Assembly (NCBI GenBank): GCA_033819885.1
Contig: JAQYUZ010000038.1
Span: 3,735 to 67,734 of the forward strand
Source of the DNA: Microbotryomycetes sp. JL201
Taxonomy: Eukaryota > Basidiomycota > Microbotryomycetes
DNA length: 64,000 nt
Reading direction: 5' to 3'
Of this stretch, positions 8,455 to 20,740 are shown one piece after another. Position 1 is the stretch's first letter. Every line of letters begins with the position of its first letter. Below the pieces are notes generated by a model. The model was not told the origin of the DNA. It saw only the letters and a list, made by a program, of their open reading frames with translations, and did no database searches. The position numbers were made by a program, and so were the translations under genes.

Positions 8455-11400
8455 ATGCTCGAACGACTCGAGGTGTACAACTTTAAATCTTACAAGGGCC
8501 AGCAGACCATGTCAGTCTCAGGGCTGCGTTGTGCACGACTGGGCGCCGTCGACGCTGATGATGCACGCGCGCTCGTGCTTGCGCCTGCAGTGGACCGTTC
8601 TTTGACTTTACAGCAGTCATTGGACCCAATGGCGCAGGCAAATCAAATTTGATGGACGCCATCTCGTTCGTGCTTGGCGTCAGGAGCACCACACTCAGGT
8701 CAAGCGCGCTCAAAGACTTGATCTACCGCAGCGGCACGGATCGCAAACAAAAGGGCAAAGCAAAGGCTGCCGCTGACGACGAGGACGAAAGCACGTCGGA
8801 CGAGGACGAGGATGAGGACGAGGACCAGAACGGCGATGGAAACGGGGACAGGGACGGCGAGCGCAAGGCATGGGTCAGGGCCATCTATGTTGATCAAGAC
8901 GACAACGAATGGACGTTTCAACGCAGGTGGGGCGTCCCGTGCTCATCGGTGACACACTTTGACTGAGCCATTCGCCACCAGCATCTCGACGGCAGGCACG
9001 TCAGAGTACAAGATCAACGGCAAGACTGTTCAGTACAAGAGGTACAACGAACAGCTCGAGCAATTCAACATTCTCGTCAAGGCTCGCAACTTTCTCGTCT
9101 TTCAGGTAAGCTCACGCGTGCGCGCCCGACAAGCACATGCTCACACGTCGTTTCAAGGGTGATGTCGAGCAAGTTGCGTCCCAGTCGCCCAAAGACCTCT
9201 CGCGGTTGATCGATCAAATCTCGGGCTCGCTCGACTACAAAGAAGAATACGACAGATGCGCCGCAGCCCTCGAAAAGGCAACAGAGGATTCCGTCGTACA
9301 ACACAACAAGCGCAAAGGCATCAATGGAGAAGTCAAGCAGTACAAAGAGATGAAAAAAGAGGCCGAGAGGTGGAAAGCACTATCGACAGACAAGGTGCGT
9401 CCGTTTTGCGCATTTGCAATGCACGGCGCTGATTGCTCGTTCGTTCAGGAGAATGCCATCGTTCACTACCTCGTTTGGAAACTGTTCCACATTGAGCAAA
9501 GAATTGATGTGAATACAGAGGCGATTCGAGATAAGAATGAACGCCTGGCGCAGCTGCGCATCGAGCACGGTCAGTTTGAAGACGAGCAAAAGGCGGCGCG
9601 CAAGCAAGTCAACAAGGCCACTAAGGATGCCGGAAAAAAGGACAAAGAGGTCAAAAGCAAGGAAAAGGAGCTCGAAGAATCGGTCAGTCTCGTCGGGCTC
9701 GCCGGGCTCGCCGGAGAAAAAGCTAACGGTATCTCTGCAGCGCCCTGCTCTCGACGCCATCGACACTCAGATTGAGCATGCCAAGCGCAAGCTCAAGGCG
9801 GCAGAGAGCAACATTGCTCGCGTGCAACGTGACGTCGAGAACGGCGAGTCAAAGATTCAAAGCCTCGAGCACAGTCTCACCGACGTGCAAAAGGCCAGCA
9901 AAAAAGCTCAAGGTTTGTCGCGTCTCGGTCGATCACGTGCAGCCGTTCTGACGGCTCTTCCTATCAAAGCCGAGGCGGCCAGGCTCAACAAGTCGAAAGG
10001 CATCGAGCTCTCGGACGCTGACCTGCTGGAATACTACAAGCTGTGAGCAGACGTCCCCTGGGTCCCCTGCATCAGCTTATTGTCTCTGATGCAGACGCAA
10101 AGCCGCCAACGTCAAAGCGACTGCCGAGCGGGAAGCACTTGCATCAGTCCGACGCGAGTGCAAGTCCAAGGCAACTAGTCTCGCCGTCGCCAAAGACAGC
10201 GTCGGCGTGTCGCAACGCAAGCTTGCCAAGCTCGACGACGAAGCGGCCGGACTGTCGGATAAAAAGGCCAAGGCGAGTCGTGCGAAATGCCACGCCTCAA
10301 AGCTCTAACATTATCTGGCTGCAGAGCGACGAGAGAATCAAGATCATCCAAGTGCAGACGAAAAAGGCCAACAAGGAGCTAGCCGACCTGAGATCGCGCA
10401 AAACGCAAATCGCGTAAGCAGAGCTTTCGTCGCAACGACCTCGAGTTGACATGTCGTGCTTCTTGACAGCCAAACGGAGCAAGAACTGAACGAAAAACTG
10501 CACGACACCCTGCTTAAACTCGAACAAGCTGGCGCAGCAAAGCAAGAAAGCGCTCGAGACGCCAAGTTCCGAGAGACACTCGCGACAATGAAAAAGACAT
10601 TTGCCGGTGTCAAGGGACGCCTGATTGACTTGTGCAAGCCGACGCATACCAGGTACTCGCTCGCGGTCACGACAGTGCTTGGGCGAAACATCGATTCGAT
10701 TGTCGTTGACAACGAAGCCACTGCAATCGAATGTGTTGCGGTGAGTGTACACTCGGTCCATCCTCAACTTTGTGTCTGATCAATCTCCGGTCGACAGTAC
10801 CTGCGAGGCGCTCAAGCCGGCATCGCCACGTTCATCCCGCTCGAGACGGTCCAAGCCAAACCTCCCAACGACAAGTTTCGATCATATGCTCGTGGCGCTC
10901 GCCTTGCGATTGACGTCATCACCTTTGACGCGTCTGTCGAGCGTGCGATGCAGTTTGCCTGCGGCAACGCCTTGATCTGTGACAGTCTCGAGATTGCAAA
11001 GCACGTCTGCTACGACAAGGGCCAGGAAGTCAAGAGTAGGTTTCTCGTAAACGTAATTGAGCACGATCTGACTTCTGCACTACAGGTGTCACGCTCGAGG
11101 GCACCGTCATTCATCGCAGCGGTTTGATGACAGGTGGCTCGTCCGGCAACAACAGTCGTCACTTTGCCGAAAAGGAAGTAGAAGGTGAGCAGAGCCCGAC
11201 GCATTGCCAACTCGCCCGCTCACGCGACCTTTTTTTGCAGCACTCCGCCGCAAAGAGACTGAACTACGTACCCGCCTTGGCGAAATTCACAAAAATAAGC
11301 CGAAAGCGAGCGAAGAGGAGGACTTGGTGCAGACCGTCAATCGTCTGAACGCGGATATGGCTGCGGCCAAAGAAGAAGCAGTAGGTTGCCGAGTCGGCCG

Positions 11401-13517
11401 CCATGCACCTTTTTCTGACGCATACGCGCGCGCACTGTCCAGGCGTCGGCCACGTTGCGACTGAAAAACATGCAAGACGAAATTCAAATCACTCGCAACA
11501 CCATGTCAGATCTAGACACACGCGTCAACTCTGTTCAGCAAGAGATTGACCAACTCGAGACAAAGTGCAAACAACTCGAAGCGGCCATCGCCGTCGAAGA
11601 AGACGTCATTTTCCAAGCATTTTGCAAGCGCATCAGTGTACCCAACATTCGAGCGTACGAAGACACGAGGCTGCGCGACGCCGAAGCAGAGCAAGCTGCA
11701 CAAATCGAATTCAAGAAGCAGATTGCTCGCCTGACGACCCAGTGAGTATCGCGCAAGCGCCCGGTGTCGTGGCGCCTGACAAACTTGCTTGGGCAGACTT
11801 TCGTTCGAGAACGAGACCCTGACCGGTACTCGTTCGCGACTCGAGACGTTGCAAGCGACGGCCGACCGCGAGCATCAGTCGATCGCGCGTTTGCAAGGCG
11901 ACCGATCAACCAAGATGCTAGAGCTGAACGCAATCGAAGAGCAGATTGTCGCGTTCCGAGCCGAGCATGACGAGTTGCAGGCCGTTGTCGACGAAAGGAA
12001 CGCAGCTCTGGACAAGCAGAGAGCTTTGGGTTCCAAGACGTCCAAAGCTTTGGACAATGCGCTCAAAGAGATTTCACATTGCGTGAGTTGTCGTGTGTGT
12101 GTGTGTGCCTCTTGTAATTGACTGACGCGGCGTGGCCTCGTTCAGAATGACGAGATTGAGCGGTTAAACGCCGAGCGTTACACGGTTTATCGCCGTTGCA
12201 AGCTCGAAGAAATTGACCTGCCCTTGCTACAAGGCAGTCTCGAACGCGTTCCAATTGACGAGGTATGCAAGGCCGTCAGCCGTGGCGGCCCTCGATCTAA
12301 CTCTTTCCATCAGGCAATGCCGCCGGCGGCACCTATGGACGTTGATGGGAACGAGGACGAAACGCAGCAGGCATTGCAAGCGGCGCGGTACGACATACAA
12401 GTCGACTTTGCCGAGCTTGATGAGGACGAGGAGCAAGACGGCTCGAGCACAAAGGAGGAAGAGCTGCAGGCGCGCATCACAAAATTGCAAGCCGAGCTCG
12501 AGAAAATGTCTCCCAACTTGAAGGCAATTGAAAAGTTTGTCGCGCGCGTTCGTCTACGCCCGCGCGCGCGCCGCTGACTTGACCGTTTGCAGGCTCGGCG
12601 ATTCCGAGAAACGGTTCCGCGAGATTGACGCCGAGTTTGAAGACGCACGTAGGACGGTCAAGGACGCACGCGACGCGTTTCTTGCCGTCAAGAAGAAGCG
12701 CTGCGAGCTCTTCAACAAGGCGTACCAGCATATTTCGGACAATATTGATGTCGTCTACAAAGACTTGACCAAGGGCAAAGCCGCCCCGATGGGCGGCGTT
12801 GCGTACCTCAGTCTTGAAGACAGCGAGGTGAGATCTGCGCACGTTGTGGTCAGACGATTCGCCGACTGAGCGCGCCGCTTCTGCAGGAACCTTACCTGCA
12901 CGGCATCAAGTATCACGCCATGCCTCCGATGAAGCGATTCCGCGACATGGACCAGCTGTCTGGGGGCGAGCGGACGATGGCTTCGCTCAGTCTGCTGTTT
13001 GCCATCCACTCGTGCGTCCAACTGTCGCCAATCAGGTCTGCTGCTGCTGATCTCAAGCGCGCGCGCAGTTATCAACCTTCACCGTTCTTTGTGCTTGACG
13101 AAGTGGATGCCGCGCTCGACAACACCAACGTTGCTCGAGTTGCGCGGTACATTCAAAGCATTGCCAAGCCCGAATTCCAGTGCGTGCCCGCCTCTTTGCG
13201 CGAGCGCGCGAGCTGATTGTGGTCTGTGCAGATTTATCGTCATCAGTCTTAAGAATGCCGTGAGTGTTGTATTTTTGTCGGAAACTTGATCGAGCTGAGC
13301 CATTCGTTCCAGTTCTTTGAGCAAGCTGCGTCGCTCGTCGGGTACGCCGTGCGACAAGCTCACGCCAGACCTCGCCTAACGTACTCTTCTTTTGTAGCAT
13401 CTATCGGCAAGACGGCGGCTCGAGGAATCTGACTCTTGACGTGAGTGTGACGCATACGCCACGCGCGAGCTTGGCTGACCCCAAGTCGGCCGTTCACAGT
13501 TGTCCAATTACGCTTAG
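8455..13517 (+). CDS. SMC1: SMC1, cohesin ATPase subunit
   Basis: Smc1 pairs with Smc3 and Scc1 to form the cohesin ring. The start at 8455 gives [19 protein letters not shown], and a first intron (8511-8590) joins [19 protein letters not shown], which holds the Walker A site. The N-lobe carries an acidic insert of about 30 Asp/Glu residues (around 8780-8865) and then [20 protein letters not shown] and [14 protein letters not shown]. Two long coiled coils flank a hinge near 10570-11170 ([17 protein letters not shown], then HRSGLMTGG). The C-lobe has the ABC signature [19 protein letters not shown] and the Walker B/D-loop [15 protein letters not shown]. The last exons give [13 protein letters not shown] and LDLSNYA, stop at 13515-13517. 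There are many short introns, one with a (GT)n run near 12094. Confidence 0.96.
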
Positions 13518-13822
13518 CAACAGCGCAGCTCGTGTGTCTGTGGTGTACGAAATAGTGTACCGTAGTGGCTTTTTTTTTGCTTGCTGTTGCATGATCTTGT
13601 CCCTTGCATTCATTGTCACCTGAGCTTGACCGTGCACGGGGTCCGAGCGCGATCGTGCGTCGTCGCCGGCCCGCGAAACAAAAAGGCAGCATTGCTGCGG
13701 AGGGCCCCGTGCACCGTGAGCAAAAGGACAATCAACAGCCCCTAGATGGTCGCATCTTGTCGCAGGTTTGGCTCCTAGATCAAACCGCCCCTAGATCGTC
13801 GCATCTTGATCAACCGAAAACG
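13518..13822. other. intergenic, with an imperfect 49-bp-spaced direct repeat
   Basis: No gene seen. The 19-mer CCTAGATGGTCGCATCTTG at 13741 recurs with one mismatch at 13790, and a shorter CCTAGATCAAACC lies between them at 13774. The repeat ends about 15 bp before the next start codon, so it is probably in the 5' leader or core promoter of the following gene. Confidence 0.5.
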
Positions 13823-14864
13823 ATGGCCAGCCTGATTCAATTTGCCACTCGCACGCTTTCGACATCGTGGACAAGATCCTTTTTGACGAAATCGCAGCCT
13901 GGACCCGCCTGCAACGTATGGGCGAGACCTGTATACAAGCTCACGCCAATCCTCAATCGGTTCATACATTCGCGCCAAAAACATAAGCCGGTCCCGGACA
14001 AGCGACCAGATGCACAGCAGCTCTGCCACTCGGCGACGACAATGCAAGCTACGCCAATCAATATGCCCTTTGTCAACCCGTTCAACTTCGAGTCACGTGA
14101 CCTACCGCTCGCAAGCAAACAAACACTCGGCGTCTCTTTGTCGGAAACGAAACGGATCGCGGGAGCGCTCAAGGTGAGCACTTTGACGGGTGACACCGTG
14201 CACCTCATGCGCAGAGCAAAGAGTCTTCCGTCTGAAAGATCTTGCCACGGCGCAGAGCCCTGATGAGCTCAACCCACGGAAGGACGACAGTCCGGCGGCG
14301 GGCACTCGGACGACGCAAAAACCAATAGATCCAGTCTCGGCCAGTCAGAGAGCGAGACGACCCGTACCGGCTCTGGCTCCTCGACGCTCGCGCGGTCATT
14401 TCGTTCGAGACGCGTTCGACGCCGTGCGAGCCAAGCACATCAAGGAATCCAACGTGCAGCTCGCCCGAGATATGGTGAGCGGTGTGCGCCAACTTGCAGA
14501 GGCGTGTGCGTACAACGATCGCATGGCTCTCGCTCTAGAAAATCCAGTCAGCACGCACAGTAAACTTTGGCAAGAAATGGTCGACGGTGAAAGAATGGCG
14601 TTGTGCGATTTGATCCAAGGCGAACATTTCCAAGTTCCGTTTGGCGGTCCTGGGGCGCGTGTCAAATTTCCTGCCATCAAAGAGCTCGATGACGCCACGG
14701 TCGACCTGCTGTCAACCTTGTCTGGCAAAAACGGAGACTTGTACCTGCGTCCGCGACAGATGCAGCGCCTCAGGAAACAAATCTTGTTCCAGCAAGGCGA
14801 GCGCAAACAGCGACTCGAGCGCTATTGGCGCGAAACCTTTGGTATCAGGCCCCTGCCCAAGTAA
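13823..14864 (+). CDS. uncharacterised protein, probably mitochondrial
   Basis: I do not recognise the family. Two exons (13823-14173 and 14217-14864; intron 43 nt, acceptor GCAGAG) give 332 residues in consistent frame. The N-terminus (MASLIQFATRTLSTSWTRSF) is rich in Ser/Thr/Arg without acidic residues, as expected of a matrix-targeting presequence. The middle is low complexity and basic. The C-terminal 130 residues are helical and look conserved-like (RDAFDAVRAKHIKESNVQLA, later LYLRPRQMQRLRKQILFQQ, ending GIRPLPK). A mitochondrial ribosome or translation accessory role is conceivable, but nothing in the sequence proves it. A later ATG at 14041 could be the start if no presequence is used. 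Confidence 0.6.
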
Positions 14865-14913
14865 GCCCGACGCGCACCGAATTCATGATGGTAGAATGCA
14901 ACAACGCGCATCT

Positions 14914-15896
14914 CTATGTTCTGTGTAATCATTGTCAGTGAAACGGGAAGGAACGCGCGGGATGGCACGTACTTGTCATACGATGCACCTCCGGCCTTTC
15001 GCAGCCTCGTCACGATAGGCTCCTGCACGTCGGTTACGAGATCAGCGAAAGCAAATGACCCCAGATGCTCGGCTCATAAAAATTTGCCTCTTCAAGGTCG
15101 GCGAGCGAGTTTGCAGGCACTTCGATCGAGTAGATGCGCAACACCTTTTGAACATCGGCCTTGTGGACGCTCAATTTCGCCTTACGCATGACTTTGACGT
15201 TATTGCCGCTGAGATCTCGAAAAAGTCAGCACGCGAAAGCGAGGTCGTGGCATCGCCCGACTCGCATGTATGTCTATGAATGCAAACAATGTCAACATCG
15301 CATCCCCTCGCCCGCATGCGTGCAACTGACGATGAAAATGAATTTCTCGCGCTGCGACTCTTTGTCGTTGGCATACGTGATTTTCGCATACGCAAACGAT
15401 GCCCTGTCATCCGACAGCTACAGATGGGCGTTTTCAAATCAGGCTGCCGTACTTGATGGACGCCGGGCGACTTACGTGTTGCTTGAGCTCGTCGAGGCCT
15501 GCATCAACAGACACGGTAGAGTGTTAGTGCGGTTTACTCTCTCTCGAGGATCGAGTACAACATGCGATCAGCTACGGCTGCCGACAGACATGTCGCGACG
15601 TCATGTTTGGTGATCGCCGTCCGCGTCCCCGTCGACCGGCCCTTTTCACAAGCGACGACGCCGACACTCGTCATACGAGACTCTACTCGGGCTCACTCAC
15701 CTCCTGTGCCCGTTGCCGTCAGTTTGAGCTTGTCGCTCCGGTCACCTTCATAGTCGCACACGAGCCACGTCGTCTCGTGCTTGTCTGTGCGCGGCGATCA
15801 GTCAGCTGCACAAGTTTCTTGCGAGCAATCAGCAAGCTCACCGTTCCTGACTTGGTCGTACGCCTCGCGGATCTCGGGCGCAGATACGTCAGCCAT
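14914..15896 (-). CDS. coactosin-like actin-binding protein (ADF-H domain)
   Basis: Coactosins bind F-actin through a single ADF-homology domain and counteract capping. The start at 15896 gives MADVSAPEIREAYDQVRN; the next exon gives KHETTWLVCDYEGDRSDKLK and LTATGTGG. Later exons give the pattern around YAYVRITYANDKESQREKF and KAKMRVHKADV in spliced frame (read from 15480-15160; residues here are approximate), and the family C-terminus LQEPIVTRLRKAGGASYDK. A final intron leaves only two residues before the stop at 14914. The length, about 145 residues, is normal for fungal coactosins. The gene is convergent with the preceding mitochondrial candidate, with 49 bp between the stops. Confidence 0.88.
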
Positions 15897-16004
15897 GGCG
15901 CGCAAGCGCGTAAAGAAAGGCAAACGATCAAGGTCACGTGGGATACAACACGAGGACAATGCACCATCTATATAAGAATACTCGTCTACTTTCAGCGCAA
16001 CACC

Positions 16005-17664
16005 TCAACACCATCCAATCTCGTATAAAATATATTTCGTCTCGTCACTCCTGCCGACGCCTTTTGTCCGTTCCAACTCTGTCGTACGTTTGATCGCAAT
16101 CCGCCAGCCTTCGCCCACTTTAGGTCGTTCAAGATCTTCTTGGAGCGGAAACACTTTTGGAATTGTCGCGATCGCGTCGAGGTGCGTCGGTCTCACGGGA
16201 ACGATCAAATAGAACGCTGGTGCCGGACCAGAAGCGATCGAGGGTGGCGTGTCGATCGGTGGCGGGCTCGGTCGACGGGGCGGGGCTAGATCGCCGTCGA
16301 GGTCGAGCTCCTCGAGCGGGGGCAGTTGCATCGGAACCATCGTCGGACCGTGCCGTGTAGACGTCGAGGGCGAAGAGGACGCAGACGCAGATGCCAACGG
16401 TCTCAAGACAGGCGATGTAGGCGCAGAGCCCGTGCCATCAGGTCTGATCAGAAACTGTTCGACGCAAGATCTCAACCAGGATGCATGCTCGGGCCCGTAC
16501 ACGACGTCGGCGCCGAGCATCGTATGGAACGGCCGGTCGAACGGAGCGGGCATGTTGAGTGCCCCTCGAGACGTCGAGGTCGCAAATTTGCGCGACGTGT
16601 GCACGGCCGACCAGTCGAGCTTGTGTGCAGCTACAATCGGCACTTCTTCAGGGCTTAAATTTGCTGGCGTACCTGGCATCGAGTTTGACGGCGACGGAAG
16701 CCGAGATTGCGTCCGTGACAGCGGTTTCCGCTCTTGTAGCGCCCGCTGGGGTGCATCGGCAGGGAAAAATGATGGCGAGCCTGGAGCAGATGTTGGTCGG
16801 GATCCGGCCGGCGTCAATGTTGGCGTGTTTGATCTAACGTTGTGTTTGAGGTTTGTCAAGACTTCTTCATGAAAGTCTGTAGCTACGACGTCGCTTTCTG
16901 CGCCGAGTCGCTCGCTCATGCCTTTCCAGACGAGCGAGAGCAATCCGGTGCCTGCGCCGAGCTCGAGGCAGCGCGTGCCGTTGTATCCGATGCCGAAGTC
17001 GCGCGGATGCAACGCCATTAGGCGCGACAGAATGATTGACGCGCCCCATGATTGCAGACCGACGCTCGTTGGGTCTAACGACGATGGAAGGGCGTCGTTG
17101 AGCGTCACGAGCAGAGGTTCAGTCTGATGTTTGGCGTCTGGCTCGCACGTCGGAAACAAGAGCGGTCGCAGGATAGACCCAGATACTGCGTGGACGCGGT
17201 TCGAGTCAGCGTGTCGCCGTGCATCAATGGCGCCGACGATTACCGCTCGTTTCCGTCAAGGTGGCGACGAGTTGGCCTGCGAGTTCGACGACTCGGGTCC
17301 GCAAAGCGCGCTCGTTGTCGTCCTCGCACTGGTCGATCCATGCTTCGCTCTTGCGCAAAAGCGACACGAGCCAGCTCTTGGAGTAGCCGCGCTCAAACTG
17401 AGAAGAGGCGCCGAGAGCGTCCCAATCATGCGATTCGTCTTCGCTCACTGTCGAAAAGTCGTCGTCCGCCGTTGCCGACTTATGATCGTTTGATACAGTT
17501 GTCTGCGCTGGCGCGTTCGAGTACAAGCTCGTCAAATGTTGCACGACGCGCAGCAATTCGCTCGCAGACGTAGTCAACTCGCGCGGCAGCCTCGGCAAGA
17601 CGGTCGTCGGCAGGCTCGGTCGCCTGCTCAGCTTGTAACCCTTTGGCGCTTGCCCGTCGTCCAT
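16005..17664 (-). CDS. family-16 (METTL21/Rrg1-type) protein methyltransferase
   Basis: This is a seven-beta-strand SAM-dependent enzyme, probably modifying lysine. Two exons (17664-17244 and 17185-16005) join through a 58-nt intron in phase 1 and give 533 residues. The start at 17664 (MDDGQAPKGYKLSRR) leads to LPRLPRELTTSASELLRVVQ, which resembles the N-terminal helical region of the fungal Rrg1-like group. The core has GLQSWGASIILSRLM, motif I LELGAGTGLLSL, then VVATDFHEEVLTNLKHNV, and the post-strand motif MLGADVVYGPEH. Two low-complexity Ser/Pro/Thr insertions interrupt the core. The C-terminus is TKYILYEIGWC. The substrate is unknown. Confidence 0.85.
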
Positions 17665-18091
17665 TGCTGGCGCGCGCCCGTTGTGGGTCGAGCACAAGTT
17701 TTTCGGTGCTCGGACCGACAGGCAATGGCGTCACCAGTGCGCTCTGCTGGCGACAAAAGCCGTGCGATGCGGTCGGATTGATGAAAATGTTTCTTTGAGC
17801 GACAGCTGCCTATGCGATGCCGCCCGGTATCCGTCGTCGCGAGCCAAGTGCAGTTTAAACGAACGTGCAATTCGCAGCCTCGGCGCTCGGCGAGAGCATG
17901 TGTACCGGGCAGGCAGTCCAGCGATAATCTTATGAAATCCCCCATCAACACAGTAATCTATGGCTTGCCCCGAGTGCAGGGTTTGTCCGCCTCCTATCTG
18001 AGCCACCGTCGTGAAATGACAGGCACGAAACCTGCCCGCGGCGGACCTGCCGATTCTCACCTAAACCTGCACGCAACTACAAACAACTGGC
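17665..18091. promoter_or_regulatory. divergent promoter region, methyltransferase / SLX1
   Basis: These 427 bp lie between two divergent start codons. The frames open here are short and not conserved-looking. I see no MCB box or TATA element. Confidence 0.4.
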
Positions 18092-19891
18092 ATGCCGCGC
18101 GGCGTCAAGGCAGCGGCGGCGGCAGCGGCAGCTCGCGCGGCCGGACCACAGCACACGTCACCCCGCAGAACTACCAGCACGCCCAAGAAACATTCCAGAC
18201 CAGCTGCGCCAAGCATATCGAGCTCACCAGTCGCCGGAACTGCGCGCAAACGAGCGACAACGTCGACCGTGTTGAATCACTCGATTCCGCCGCTGTACTC
18301 GTGCTACATGCTCAGGTCATTCAATCCGAAACGAACTGCGACATATATTGGATCAACGCCGGACCCTCCGAGGCGAATCAAGCAGCATAACGGGTTGATC
18401 AAGGGCGCAAGTCTACGCGCGCGACCATTATTTCCGCGTCTGACGACTTTGATCAACAGGGAGCGTTCAAGACTAGATACGGGCGCCCATGGGAGCAAGA
18501 GCTGATCGTTTACGGCTTTCCATCCAAGCTTCAAGCCCTCCAGTTTGAATGGGCCTGGCAGAACCCTCATGCGTCTCGCCACTTGCACGCTACGCCCACT
18601 CGACAGCAAGCAGACCTCTTGTCGGACGACGGACCTGCAGCGAAATCCGTAGCGCAATTTCCGAAAACGTCAATGTCAAACAGGCCGCAAACCAAGGTCC
18701 AAGTTTTACAATACATGCTCACGGTCCCACCTTGGCGCGCGTTCAAACTACAGGTGCTCTTGTTCAGTCAAGACGCACAGTCGTGGTGGGACAATGCGAG
18801 GGCTTGGGGGCCGACCGTCAGGTCCGAAGCCGCATTACGCAAGTGGCTCAAGGAACGAGCGCGACCCGACTCGGAAAGCGGACTCGCGGATCCGTGGGGA
18901 GACGATGGCCGCTTCCTCGACAGCGTTCACGTCGAAATGAGGCGGCAAGGTGTCGATGGTGGCCGATTGAAGCGTACAGGCATCGATGAAGACGATCTCG
19001 ACAAGATTCGAGTCGATGATGGCGAGTCTCGTCTCTTTCAATAAACGGCTTGACTGACACTTTTCTTTTTCAGACTCTTTCTTCGAAGCACATTGGGCTA
19101 AATGGCAGTCGGTCTCCCTCGGCGGGAATCGCGTCAACTGCCAACTCTGTTCCGAGCCCATCGAACTCGAGGTGGGTCGACTTGCGAGATTTGACGCGCT
19201 CAAATTGACACGGTCAATCCAGGACCATCTTTCGTTCTTGCTGTGTACGTCTGCAGGACAACCCGAATGTCACGCAGCGTTTCACATGCCGTGTCTCGCG
19301 AAACGTTTTATAGAGCGCGAGTCGAGCTCCGACTTGCTGCCGCGCCGGGGCACTTGCCCATCATGCTCATCCGAACTGCACTGGCAAGATCTCATTCGAG
19401 GGGCGTACCGTCGCAAAGAAAAAGACGACGGCTCGCGCAAAAAAGGGCCGAGACCGAGAGTCCGACGATTGGCGGCAGACGCCACACCACACAGACGCAA
19501 GCGCAAATCGGACGAGATCTCGAAAACTCTGTCTATCTCGGCTCCGAGAGCGTTGAGCAGCGACAGCGAGCTCGACAGCGTGACGTCTGGCGCAGACGAG
19601 TCGGACGCCGATGAGCGGTCATGGGCTCGCATGGCAGAAGTGGACGACGACGTGCTCGAGGGTGATGACGACACGTGGGATCATGATGGCATCCTCTACT
19701 ATGAGCCCATACAAATAGCAACGTCGCAACCCGGCGGTCTCGGCTTTTCGTCGACAAAACCAAATCTTGCGGGCCGAAACCTCAAGTTGACCGATATTCA
19801 AGACGATATTATTTCAGACTCGTCAGATGGGGACTTGCCGGTCAATGTCCTGCGATATCGCTCGCGGAACGTACTCGAGTTGTCAGACTGA
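18092..19891 (+). CDS. SLX1: SLX1, GIY-YIG structure-specific endonuclease subunit
   Basis: Slx1 with Slx4 cuts branched DNA including flaps and Holliday junctions. Three exons (18092-18406, 18460-19021, 19074-19891) total exactly 565 codons, 564 residues. After an Ala-rich leader comes the GIY-YIG nuclease: [39 protein letters not shown], then [20 protein letters not shown] and [20 protein letters not shown]. The C-terminal RING-like domain starts [11 protein letters not shown] and continues [19 protein letters not shown] to TCPSC. An acidic Ser-rich tail ends [13 protein letters not shown]. Both introns keep frame only as GC-AG (donors GCAAGT and GCGAGT). The protein is longer than yeast Slx1 (about 300 residues), mainly from linkers and tail. 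Confidence 0.92.
18407..18459 (+). other. GC-AG intron 1 of SLX1
   Basis: Exon 1 ends ATCAAGGGC and is followed by GCAAGTCTACG; the acceptor is GATCAACAG before GGAGCGTTCAAG. Removing 53 nt gives [17 protein letters not shown], which matches the invariant IxGGAWKT region of Slx1. GT alternatives break this motif. Confidence 0.75.
19022..19073 (+). other. GC-AG intron 2 of SLX1
   Basis: The donor GCGAGT follows GATGATG and the acceptor is CTTTTTCAG. The 52-nt removal gives [16 protein letters not shown] and keeps the whole 565-codon frame. Without it, the frame stops at 19044. Confidence 0.7.
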
Positions 19892-20096
19892 TCGCTGAGC
19901 GCGCCGATCCTTTCGTTCTCCTTCTTGTTGTCGTTGTTGTTGTTGCAATCTTGTTTCCTTTCGACGTCCGAGATTTGCATCACTTGGAGATGATTGTTCC
20001 GATCGATCGTCCTTGTTATCAGGAGCTCAGGTTCATGTCCGCGGGCATCACTGCCTGCTCTTTTCTTTTCATCTCGTCTATGTATTCGGCTCAAAC

Positions 20097-20740
20097 ATGA
20101 GCGGAGGGTTCCCGTACACCGGTGCAGCTGCGGCGTCCATTCACAACTCGATGTACGTTCGTCCACCCACTCCGAAGCCGTCGGCGCCGTCAGCGCAGAG
20201 TCACCGGCCAGCGACTGATGGCGCGAGCTTGCTGAGCGGCGCGACTGCGGCTTCCCACCAACACCTTGGCACTGGCTCAATCTTTGAGGATCCGCGGTCA
20301 GTCGGCGTGCTCGCCAAAGGTATGTCCTGCAGCGGATTGATCGCCCCGATTGCCGATCGAAGGCGGCTAAAAAAATTCATTTCAGAGGTCAAGGACGTTG
20401 CACACAAAGCCAGGAGCGCCGTGCGCAACCTTCTGCCGACGCCAGGACGACGAAATTCTGGTATACATCAAGAGTCATCTACACGCGCGTCTCTACCTCA
20501 CACACTGCCGCCCGTCGATGCCGGTGCGGCGGGTAAGTGATCCCCCGCGGAATTGAGTATGAGCTAATGTTCAATTCTTGAGCAGGCTTGTTGGACAGCT
20601 TCAGTTCTGCACGTGAGCCGAGATCGAGAGCCAAGTCGCTCGTGCACAGCCAGACTGACATGTTTCCGTGCAACAGTGGACCATGGCAATCCTCGTCACT
20701 CACACGACGGTTCGCGACCTCGCTCGGCGCCACAACATAG
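20097..20740 (+). CDS. uncharacterised Ser/Pro-rich protein
   Basis: I do not recognise it. ATG at 20097 (MSGGFPYTGAAAASIHNSMY); three exons are inferred, with a GTATGT donor after GVLAK and a GTAAGT donor after DAGAAG. The central part EVKDVAHKARSAVRNLLPTP is basic and could be an amphipathic helix; the rest is low-complexity Ser/Pro/Ala. It ends FATSLGATT at 20740. About 170 residues; no membrane segment or known domain. Splice signals are good, which supports a real gene. Confidence 0.6.

Noticed and set aside
12094-12108. (GT)n run as a regulatory or Z-DNA element
   Set aside because: Only about seven repeats, inside an SMC1 intron; too short to claim a role.
16249-16872. 207-codon + strand frame
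   Set aside because: Antisense to the methyltransferase, which has motif I and the DVVY motif.
19175-19255. A GTGGGT-CAG intron inside the SLX1 RING-like domain
   Set aside because: Removing it breaks the frame with [10 protein letters not shown]; the continuous frame gives a sensible Cys/His spacing and exact codon count.
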